A stretch of 13,248 nucleotides of DNA from Methanoregulaceae archaeon (GTDB lineage: Archaea > Halobacteriota > Methanomicrobia > Methanomicrobiales > Methanospirillaceae), in contig JALOPT010000059.1 of NCBI GenBank assembly GCA_025453715.1, positions 1-13,248 on the forward strand. The letters are read 5' to 3'. Under the pieces are notes generated by a model. It saw nothing but the letters and a program-made list of their open reading frames with translations. It did not search any database and was not told the origin of the DNA. Each line of letters begins with the position of its first letter. The stretch's first letter is position 1. This document shows positions 6,865-12,760 of this stretch, piece after piece. Both the position numbers and the translations under genes were made by a program.

Positions 6865-8423
6865 CGGGTTTTAGCGAGAGAAAACGGCAGGCATTCCGGT
6901 TGTTTGAGGATGGTAACTACGAAGAGTCCTATGCCGTGTGCATGGCCCTCACAGGTGAAAACCAGGAACCACAGATCGAGGTACTGGCCGCTACTAACCT
7001 TTTCAACCTGGGACGGCTTGATGAGGCAGAGCTCCATTTTCGTGACCTCGCCCGGAAAATGCCTGATTCGTCCCATGTGCACGGTTTCCTCGGGAAAGTT
7101 CTCCGCGAAAAAGGGGATGAGGGGGCTGTGGCCGAATTCTCTACTGCAGTACGTCTCGACCCGGATAACCAGGACGCACTTCGAAACTATATAAAGTGCC
7201 TATTAGAAGCCAGGGATTTCCGAAGGTCACTGCCTGCACAACGACGGCTTGCTGAACGGTCCCGGAGAGAAGATGACTACAGGGACCTGATCGCAACGCT
7301 CATCGTCGTCGGCGAGGGGCGTGAAGCGCTGGACCAGTACCAGAAATTCCCGTCCCTTAAGGCGAACGCTGACCCCCTTTTTATCGATGCACTCATTGCC
7401 GCCGGGGAGTTTGAAAAAGCTGGTGACGCGGCATCTGCAGAGTTTGAACGCTCCGGGAACCGGGAGTTTCTTGGTAAATACCTCGCTGTCCTGTCACGCG
7501 TAAATGTCCCTCTTGCCCTTTCGGGATACCATGATGCCTGCATGATGGGGGCAGACCGCGGCATTGCCCGGGACTATATCAACCTCCTCATCTCTACCAG
7601 GGATTATGATGCGGCTCTCCGTATCTGCAGGGCAATGGCAACGGATAACAAAGAAACAGACGTCGAAATCCAGCTTATCGAATGCAGGCTGCTCGCTGAA
7701 CTTGGTAAGAAAGACCAGGCAAAATCAGCGTACGAAGAGATAATCAGGTCAGCTATCGGCAGTGCAGGAACGGACGCATCACTCCGTGAGGCACTCCCGC
7801 GCTACCGCCAATTCCTCCTTACCTATTACCCGAAAAACGAAACGCTGAAGACATTCATATCGGTCGTTTCACCAGGCGCCAACCCGGTCTGCCTCTTCGA
7901 AACCGCTCATCTCTACGAACAACTGGGGGATGTGACCGAAGCCCGCGGGTGGTACTACCGTGCGTACCGGAGCGATTTCCTTACCGGGGGTCTTGAATAT
8001 GCAACATTCCTCGCCCGTCACAAAGAGTGGAGAGAATGTGAGAAAGTGATGCTGTACATCCTGTCCAACATTAAAAGGACACAGGATATTGTCAGGGTTG
8101 CACAGGTGACCACGGGTGGAAATATGATTCCCCACACACCAAGGCTCCTGTTCCAGCTGATCGGGCGGCTTGAAGAGCGCCGTAATAAACTCCCTGCAGA
8201 CGGGCTCGAATTCCTGGCCGTGGCATATCTTGTTGCAGGTACCAACGCCATTGGAGAGGGTAATTATTCAGCATGCAAGCGGTATTGCCTGCAGGGAATG
8301 GATATCCTGCCCGCATACTCGACCTGCATTGCAACTGCCGATTTCGTTGCCGTTCTCGGGCGCTGCAAGGAGCGGGCGATCGTTGATATGCCGGTAATTG
8401 ACGATGCAGGAACGAGTTCCTGA
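6861..8423 (+). CDS. tetratricopeptide-repeat protein, apparently frameshifted at its 3' end
   Basis: 520 residues of almost wholly alpha-helical repeat protein. TPR-like helix pairs are clear at residues 5-105 (for example LFEDGNYEESYAVC, NLGRLDEAELHFRDLARKMPD, KGDEGAVAEFSTAVRLDPD), again near 240-300 (STRDYDAALRICRAMA, LGKKDQAKSAYEEII) and 345-400 (LYEQLGDVTEARGWYYRAY). TPR proteins act as protein-binding scaffolds. The start is TTG, overlapping the glycosyltransferase stop (TTGA), with GGAAGGGG about 8 nt upstream. The frame ends with a short tail, AGTSS, after which a different frame stays open with sensible protein for 60 codons until just before the ATPase gene. The true product may therefore be about 576 residues with a C-terminal winged helix. 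No signal peptide or membrane segment is seen. Confidence 0.85.
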   Translation: MTGFSERKRQAFRLFEDGNYEESYAVCMALTGENQEPQIEVLAATNLFNLGRLDEAELHFRDLARKMPDSSHVHGFLGKVLREKGDEGAVAEFSTAVRLDPDNQDALRNYIKCLLEARDFRRSLPAQRRLAERSRREDDYRDLIATLIVVGEGREALDQYQKFPSLKANADPLFIDALIAAGEFEKAGDAASAEFERSGNREFLGKYLAVLSRVNVPLALSGYHDACMMGADRGIARDYINLLISTRDYDAALRICRAMATDNKETDVEIQLIECRLLAELGKKDQAKSAYEEIIRSAIGSAGTDASLREALPRYRQFLLTYYPKNETLKTFISVVSPGANPVCLFETAHLYEQLGDVTEARGWYYRAYRSDFLTGGLEYATFLARHKEWRECEKVMLYILSNIKRTQDIVRVAQVTTGGNMIPHTPRLLFQLIGRLEERRNKLPADGLEFLAVAYLVAGTNAIGEGNYSACKRYCLQGMDILPAYSTCIATADFVAVLGRCKERAIVDMPVIDDAGTSS

Positions 8424-8593
8424 AACTCCACCGGAAAGTAAGTGAGGCAGACCTGCGGAAGCTGCTCGGGACACGCCGTGTGACCGGGATAATGAACAAA
8501 CTGGTTACCAAGAGCGTTGCACAGGGTTTGCGGGTTATTGCAAAGAGAGGAAGCGGGGACCAGGGGGAGATCTATGAGTATACGGGAGGGTGA
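8411..8593 (+). pseudogene. out-of-frame C-terminal winged-helix-like segment of the TPR gene
   Basis: In the frame one base before the TPR frame, 60 codons read from NEFLKLHRKVSEADLRKLLG through TRRVTGIMNKLVTKSVAQGL to GEIYEYTGG and a TGA at 8591-8593. The pattern (helix, EADLRKLL helix, MNKLVTKSVAQGL recognition-like helix, then a LRVIAKRG...EIYEY strand pair) resembles a winged helix-turn-helix, but the family is not recognised with certainty. The frame has stop codons at 8384 and 8399 and no good start before GTG 8480 or ATG 8492, so it does not look like an independent gene. Its stop sits inside the ATPase Shine-Dalgarno sequence, as expected for the natural end of the upstream gene. A one-base loss (or sequencing error) between 8402 and 8423 would explain it. 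Confidence 0.65.
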
Positions 8594-8594
8594 T
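8585..8594 (+). promoter_or_regulatory. strong ribosome binding site that fixes the ATPase start
   Basis: GGAGGGTGAT, near-perfect match to the archaeal anti-Shine-Dalgarno complement, ends 3-4 nt before ATG 8598. It selects this ATG over two in-frame ATGs upstream at 8574 and 8517. It also contains the stop codon of the winged-helix frame, tying the two reading frames together. Confidence 0.7.
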
Positions 8595-8597
8595 CGG

Positions 8598-9875
8598 ATG
8601 GACGAGCAGAAACTGGAGAGCCTGAATATTATCAACGCCCTGCGGCGGGGGACGGTCCCTGCAAGCGGTCTTGAACGGATTGCAGTCGGTCTCGATGTGG
8701 AAGAGGACGTTATTGCCACGCAGCTGGATTATGTCTCTTCAGGCGGGGGCGACCTGAAGTTCATCAGGGGGGACTACGGGAGCGGGAAGACCTTTCTCGT
8801 CGCACGGTCTCTTGAGATTGCCCGTGAGAAGGGATTTGCGACCGCACATGTTGTGATATCCCCCTCCTCACCCCTCCATAAACTGAAAGGGATCTACCAG
8901 CAGATATGCGGGACCCTCAGGACGAAGGAAGACGAGCACGCATTAAAGGCGGTCATCGACAACTGGCTCTATTCCATTGAGGAACGTATTATCCAGGTCA
9001 CTGGAGACGGAATCGATGAGCAGGGACTCGAAGCGGCAACCGAACGGGAGATAGAATCTGCCCTCGCCGGTATAAGTGAAATGAACTCTTCTCTTGCAGC
9101 AGCGCTCCGGACCTATTACCGGGCGAATAACGCCGGGGACTTTCAGCTCGCACAGTCTGCGATCGGCTGGCTCTCAGCTGAGCCGAATATTGGTCGTGAT
9201 TTCAAGCAGAAAGCAGCGATTAAAGGGGACATTGACGAGACCGTTGCATTTGTGTTCCTGAAAGGGATCGTGAAGATCATCGTCGGTTCAGGGAGCAGGG
9301 GCCTGGCTGTCGCAGTAGATGAAGCTGAAATTACCCAGTCTTCCCCGCGTGCAACCCGCGAAAAAGGGTATTCGCTGTTACGGCAGGTGGTTGACTCCCT
9401 CGACGGCGGGGAGATGCCCCACTGTTATTTCCTGGTCACCGGGACACCCTCGCTCTTTGAAGGCCCACGGGGCTTCCGTTCACTTCCTGCTCTCTTTGAC
9501 CGGATCAATGTTGTCCAGACCGATAAATTCCGGAACCCGCGGCAGCCCCAGATCATACTCTCGCGTTTCAATACGAACAAGCTCGAAAAAGTGGCCCTGA
9601 AAATCTGTGATATCTACTCGGTTGCCTATAAAGAGGTCGACCGGGAGCGGATCTCGCACCGGTTCATAAGGGCGATGATCAGCAAGGTAACGGGGAAATT
9701 CGGGGGCAGGGTGGATATTATCCCGAGGATTTTCTTAAAGGAATTTGTCGATGTACTCGACAAGTGCGAGCTCTACGAAGATTATGACCCGTGGGCCGCC
9801 TACGAATTTGACACGGCCCGGTTAAAAGGCGAACTCCGTGAGGAGGAAGAAGCCGTCATGACGATTGAGTTCTGA
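8598..9875 (+). CDS. BrxD/DUF2791-type P-loop ATPase (BREX system ATP-binding domain family)
   Basis: 425 residues. The Walker A motif GDYGSGKTF is at residues 58-66 after FIR, as in the DUF2791 family (BrxD and relatives), and the Walker B-like VAVDEAE is at about 238-244. Further family-like blocks are LRQVVDSLDGG and CYFLVTGTPSLFEGPRGFRSLPAL (sensor region, about 276-299) and the arginine-rich DKFRNPRQPQIIL after it. The C terminus is acidic. Such ATPases occur in BREX-type and helicase-linked defence loci, where they pair with helicases; the biochemical role is not well defined. Here the upstream partner is the TPR/winged-helix gene, and no BREX methylase, PglZ, BrxC or helicase lies nearby. 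The ATG 8598 is chosen because of its strong ribosome site. The family is fairly sure; a defence role is inference. Confidence 0.85.
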   Translation: MDEQKLESLNIINALRRGTVPASGLERIAVGLDVEEDVIATQLDYVSSGGGDLKFIRGDYGSGKTFLVARSLEIAREKGFATAHVVISPSSPLHKLKGIYQQICGTLRTKEDEHALKAVIDNWLYSIEERIIQVTGDGIDEQGLEAATEREIESALAGISEMNSSLAAALRTYYRANNAGDFQLAQSAIGWLSAEPNIGRDFKQKAAIKGDIDETVAFVFLKGIVKIIVGSGSRGLAVAVDEAEITQSSPRATREKGYSLLRQVVDSLDGGEMPHCYFLVTGTPSLFEGPRGFRSLPALFDRINVVQTDKFRNPRQPQIILSRFNTNKLEKVALKICDIYSVAYKEVDRERISHRFIRAMISKVTGKFGGRVDIIPRIFLKEFVDVLDKCELYEDYDPWAAYEFDTARLKGELREEEEAVMTIEF

Positions 9876-9932
9876 AATCACACGAATTGTCAGAAAGAAC
9901 ATCCGTGACAAGAAGCCTTTGTTCAGTGAATT

Positions 9933-9947
9933 GTGAATAAAATTTTT
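9933..9947 (+). promoter_or_regulatory. putative TATA element before the AN1 gene, with a T-run
   Basis: GTGAATAAAATTTTT stands out as A/T-rich. It could be the promoter of the AN1 gene (transcription near 9965, leader about 20 nt). The five T residues (9943-9947), 68 bp after the ATPase stop, could also help to end transcription of the gene group upstream. Confidence 0.35.
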
Positions 9948-9984
9948 ACAATGAATTTCCTTACAATTCTGATGTGAATTTGCC

Positions 9985-10146
9985 GTGGCAATTTGTGAGT
10001 TTTGTGGAAAAAATGAAAAAGAAATGTTACATGTCTGCAGGCAGTGCGGTCTGCGATTGTGTTCAGAACACCAGGCACCCAAACATCACCAGTGTAAGTA
10101 CCTGTGTTGTGTAACAGGAAGGTCTGAAAATTTCACAGAACAATAA
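9985..10146 (+). CDS. AN1-type zinc finger protein, 53 residues
   Basis: Small gene with a GTG start. The cysteines and histidines fit the AN1 zinc-finger spacing exactly: C4-x2-C7-x10-C18-x2-C21-x4-C26-x2-H29-x5-H35-x-C37. This binds two zinc ions. Two more cysteines (41, 42) follow, and the last 11 residues look unstructured. AN1 fingers are known in eukaryotic stress and ubiquitin-linked proteins and occur in short archaeal proteins of unknown role. The start is set by an in-frame stop at 9970-9972; GTG at 9985 is the only start codon before the first cysteine. There is no good ribosome binding site, only GTGA about 10 nt upstream. It follows the ATPase gene by 109 bp in the same direction, probably with its own promoter. 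Confidence 0.85.
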   Translation: MAICEFCGKNEKEMLHVCRQCGLRLCSEHQAPKHHQCKYLCCVTGRSENFTEQ

Positions 10147-10188
10147 TCTTCTTCATAACGGCGAAAAAAAACGAGAATTTCTATTTCC

Positions 10189-10235
10189 GGTGGCGCCTGC
10201 AGGTAATACCAATCAATTACCATTTGCGGTGCACC
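10189..10235. repeat. long imperfect hairpin in the 289-bp spacer 10147-10435
   Basis: Three nested paired segments: GGTG (10189-10192) with CACC (10232-10235), CGC (10194-10196) with GCG (10226-10228), and GGTAAT (10202-10207) with ATTACC (10216-10221) around an 8-nt loop. It lies 43 bp after the AN1 stop, so it may be the 3' end of that transcript or part of a small RNA. The rest of the spacer has a TATA-like CTCTATAAATCTA (about 10282-10294), the palindrome GCTGATCAGC (10300-10309) and TCGAT-TTG-ATCGA (10333-10345), but no credible protein gene. Confidence 0.35.
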
Positions 10236-10404
10236 TTGCCGGATTAGAACAATAATGAATGTGATTTTCCGAATTTTCAGGCTCTATAAATCTAATCGGG
10301 CTGATCAGCTGGATCAACATAAACTCAGCAAATCGATTTGATCGAGGGTCATCATATCTAAATAACGGGAAAAACCGAAAGAATTTGTCCCGATCTGTTG
10401 CCAG

Positions 10405-10435
10405 GTACCGGGAAAAAATAGATGTTGGCCGGTAC
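10405..10435 (-). terminator. probable terminator of the fasciclin lipoprotein gene
   Basis: Just after the stop codon on the minus strand, CCGGTAC/GTACCGG form a 7-bp inverted repeat (10429-10435 and 10405-10411), and the loop contains a run of six T on the minus strand (10413-10418). A T-run alone suffices for many archaeal terminators. Confidence 0.5.
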
Positions 10436-11074
10436 TTATGTCCCGGATTTCATCGTGCCATTTGTTTTCACAGCACTTGTATTGGCCGTCTGGTTAACTG
10501 CCGGAGCAGGAGGTATCAGGACCGCATCGATGACATGGATAACACCGTTATCGGTCTTGATATCAGTCGTAACAATCTTGGCATTGTTAATGAATACTCC
10601 TTCCTTGGTCACATTAACGGTGAGGTTCTGACCCTCGAGGGTCTTGATGGTCTTCATCTTGACAACGTCATCTGCTACGTATATGCCTGATACCACGTGA
10701 TATTTCAGGACATCAGTCAGCTGGCTCTTCGGGTCCAGCAGTAATTTTTCCACAGTCCCGTTAGGCAGTTTTTTGAATGCTGCATCGGTGGGTGCAAAAA
10801 CGGTAAACGGTCCCTGACCGCTTAATGCGCTGTCAAGATTGGCTGCCTTGAGAGCTGTCACAAGTGTTGTGAAGTTACCATTTTCTACTGCAGTGCTCAC
10901 AATGGTTTTCATCGGGGGTGTTGTTGTCTGTGCCGCAATGGTAGTCGGTACCGGGGTCGCAATTGTTGTAGCCTGAGTCGTTGCCGGTGGAGTTGTTGTT
11001 GGTGTCGTACATCCGGCGATTAATACACCTGCCAGACAGAAACATATGAATAATAATAGCATCTCTTTTCTCAT
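10436..11074 (-). CDS. exported lipoprotein with a fasciclin (FAS1) domain
   Basis: 212 residues. The N terminus is a lipoprotein-type signal: MRKEM, a hydrophobic stretch LLLFICFCLAGVLIAG, and a lipobox cysteine at 22 (LIAGC). Residues 23-54 are a Thr/Pro-rich linker, probably spanning the surface layer. From about 55 to 190 there is one FAS1 domain with its two hallmark motifs, FTVFAPTDAAFKKLP (H1, about 90-104) and GVIHVIDAVLIPP (H2, about 175-187), and the central YHVVSGIY. FAS1 domains mediate adhesion or protein binding outside the cell. Seven N-x-S/T sites (three in the last 20 residues) suggest heavy N-glycosylation. The start ATG has only a weak GGA-type site but a good TATA box stands upstream. 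The gene is alone on this strand between two spacers. Confidence 0.93.
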   Translation of the reverse strand: MRKEMLLLFICFCLAGVLIAGCTTPTTTPPATTQATTIATPVPTTIAAQTTTPPMKTIVSTAVENGNFTTLVTALKAANLDSALSGQGPFTVFAPTDAAFKKLPNGTVEKLLLDPKSQLTDVLKYHVVSGIYVADDVVKMKTIKTLEGQNLTVNVTKEGVFINNAKIVTTDIKTDNGVIHVIDAVLIPPAPAVNQTANTSAVKTNGTMKSGT

Positions 11075-11121
11075 TTTTTCCAGCTCATGCCCGTAATATG
11101 GGTAAAATACTAATAATTAAC

Positions 11122-11138
11122 AAAATATTTATATTTTC
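11122..11138 (-). promoter_or_regulatory. TATA box of the fasciclin lipoprotein gene
   Basis: The minus strand reads GAAAATATAAATATTTTG, a strong archaeal TATA element with an A-rich BRE-like start (AAGAAAA). Transcription should begin near 11100, with a leader of about 25 nt. Confidence 0.55.
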
Positions 11139-11270
11139 TTAAATATCAGTGGGATCGTCTTTCATCAAGTGAAATAAACGTATTTTCATTCCTGTGAATA
11201 TTCCATGAACTCTTCTGCTCACAAGGTCTTATATGCAAATTTGTCGGCCCTGCGGAAACACATGAGAATG

Positions 11271-11300
11271 ATTGGAGAGGTTTCCAATACAGCCGAAAAA
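11271..11300 (-). terminator. possible terminator of hisD copy 1
   Basis: On the minus strand a T5 run (11300-11296) occurs about 36 nt after the hisD stop, followed by a perfect 6-bp inverted repeat ATTGGA/TCCAAT (11271-11276, 11283-11288). The rest of the 262-bp spacer 11075-11336 shows no convincing gene; a short plus-strand frame with a CxxC motif near 11233 ends after ten codons. Confidence 0.35.
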
Positions 11301-11336
11301 TTGCAGGGATTTGTTGATATCTTATGAGTTATGCCG

Positions 11337-12590
11337 TTAAGGTCGTCTCCTCCGGACCCGTACCGATTCCGAGTGGGCAAAGAGCCCTTCAGCGTCTGCG
11401 ATGGTCTCAACAGCATCCCCGATCAGTTCAATCCCTTCACGGTCGATGATCTGGACGGTCGAGGTCTTGGTGAAATGCCGGACATCGAGTCCTGAATAGG
11501 TCCTTGCGTACCCTGCTGTCGGGAGGACATGGTTTGTCCCCGATGCAAAGTCCCCGCATGCGACTGCGGCGTTCGGCCCGATGAAGATAGAGCCGGCATG
11601 CCTGATCCTAGACAGTACATGCATGCTGTCAGCAGTCTGGACAGACAGGTGTTCCGGGGCGAGGTAGTTTACGGCGTCGATGGCGTCATCCATGCAGTCA
11701 GCAATGAAATAACCCGAATTTTTGAGTGCTTTTTCGATTATAGTCCTGCGTGACGCCGTTTTCATCATTGTTTCAACATTTGCCCCGGTCTTTTTCGCGA
11801 TGCTTTCATCGGTGGTGATAAGGACACAGGCCGCATGGGGGTCATGTTCAGCCTGGGCAAGGATATCTGCAGCGATGAACTCCGGGTCTGCTGTTCCGTC
11901 AGCAATAATTGCGATCTCGCTCGGGCCTGCGGGGAAATCTATCTCGGCATATTCTCTTAACAGGACTTTTGCTGCGGTGACATAGACATTTCCGGGACCG
12001 ACAATTTTCTGGACAGGTTCAATGGTCTCAGTCCCGAGTGCCATTGCAGCAATTGCCTGGGCTCCGCCAAGCTGGTAGACCTCGTCCACACCGGCGATAT
12101 CGAGGGCAATAAGGGTGGCCGGGTGGACCGGTGGCGGGGAGCAGCAACAGACGGATGGGACACCGGCGACCCTGGCAGGCACGGTACACATCAGTGCCGT
12201 TGAGGGGTAGGCCGCCCTTCCGCCGGGCACGTAAGCCCCGATCCGGTCAAGTGCCGTGGTCTTCACCCCGAGCGTGATACCTGGGGAGACCTGCCTGAGC
12301 CAGATGTCCTCAGGTCGTGACATCTCGTGAAAAGAAGAAATACGCGCCTCTGCTTCGATTAGGCTCTCCACAAGACGGGTTTCGACTTTTTCGTATGCCT
12401 CTTCCCGCTCCTCATCGCTCACAAGAAGGTCAGAAAGACGAATATTATCGAATTTTTCCGTGAGGTCGAAAAGAGCCTTGTCCCCACCTTCCCGGACCAT
12501 TCGGATAATTTCTTCAACCGGTCCTTTCACCCCGGATATCCCCGATCTCCGCTGTTCCACCCATGTTTCGATATCGACAGCCTGCCACAT
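11337..12590 (-). CDS. hisD: histidinol dehydrogenase, copy 1 (complete)
   Basis: 417 residues from the ATG at 12590 (MWQAVDIETWV), normal HisD length. The zinc enzyme oxidises L-histidinol to L-histidine in two NAD-dependent steps, the last of the pathway, in the cytoplasm. All key residues of the family are seen: zinc ligands Gln246 and His249 (LAQAEHDPHA), the catalytic Glu313-His314 (LAPEHLS), Asp347 (CGDFASGTNHVLPT) and His406 (GLFAHSESV). The GAYVPGGRAAYPS and QKIVGPGNVYVT blocks are also present. A longer frame starts with TTG at 12647, but residues before MWQAV do not fit the family. No Shine-Dalgarno sequence precedes the ATG; a TATA-like element about 28 bp upstream implies a leaderless mRNA. 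An oddity is the CCC run (VPSVCCCSPPP) in the N-terminal half. A second hisD lies divergently upstream. Confidence 0.96.
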   Translation of the reverse strand: MWQAVDIETWVEQRRSGISGVKGPVEEIIRMVREGGDKALFDLTEKFDNIRLSDLLVSDEEREEAYEKVETRLVESLIEAEARISSFHEMSRPEDIWLRQVSPGITLGVKTTALDRIGAYVPGGRAAYPSTALMCTVPARVAGVPSVCCCSPPPVHPATLIALDIAGVDEVYQLGGAQAIAAMALGTETIEPVQKIVGPGNVYVTAAKVLLREYAEIDFPAGPSEIAIIADGTADPEFIAADILAQAEHDPHAACVLITTDESIAKKTGANVETMMKTASRRTIIEKALKNSGYFIADCMDDAIDAVNYLAPEHLSVQTADSMHVLSRIRHAGSIFIGPNAAVACGDFASGTNHVLPTAGYARTYSGLDVRHFTKTSTVQIIDREGIELIGDAVETIADAEGLFAHSESVRVRRRRP

Positions 12591-12611
12591 GTGAGGAGTG
12601 GTTCGATGAGA

Positions 12612-12624
12612 ACCAATGTTAAGG
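12612..12624 (-). promoter_or_regulatory. putative TATA element of hisD copy 1
   Basis: ACCTTAACATTGG on the minus strand lies about 28 bp before the ATG at 12590. With the usual archaeal spacing, transcription would begin at or next to the start codon, in line with the missing Shine-Dalgarno sequence. Confidence 0.35.
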
Positions 12625-12718
12625 TATCGACGGGGTGCACCTCCCAAAACTCCATCGGTTTCTGATTATTCGTATTTCATGGTTCCGGAGATTTTTTCCG
12701 GTGAAATCCTCGCCCTGT

Positions 12719-12733
12719 CCCGAAAATTTAACA
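12719..12733 (+). promoter_or_regulatory. putative BRE/TATA promoter of hisD copy 2
   Basis: CCCGAAAATTTAACA: a BRE-like CGAAA joined to an A/T-rich TTTAA core. The expected transcription start near 12753 would leave at most a few bases before the ATG at 12761, so this mRNA also looks leaderless. Confidence 0.4.
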
Positions 12734-12760
12734 ACGATTTCTGCGAAAGCTATTCCTACC

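Noticed and set aside
6516..7082. 188-codon minus-strand open frame
   Set aside because: Antisense across the glycosyltransferase/TPR junction; both sense genes are well supported.
8598..9875. A complete BREX defence locus
   Set aside because: Only the BrxD-like ATPase is present. No methylase, PglZ-type phosphatase, BrxC, BrxL or helicase is seen in the window.
9822..10082. 86-codon minus-strand open frame
   Set aside because: It is antisense to the ATPase 3' end and to the AN1 gene, whose exact zinc-ligand spacing is stronger evidence.
11233..11327. Short plus-strand frames near a TATA-like TTATATGC, one with CRPCG
   Set aside because: The first frame ends after ten codons and the second has only 21 codons; a decayed zinc-ribbon gene is possible but cannot be supported.
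11219..11416. 65-codon minus-strand open frame overlapping the end of hisD copy 1
   Set aside because: Out of frame with hisD over about 80 bp and otherwise within the spacer, with no recognisable motif.
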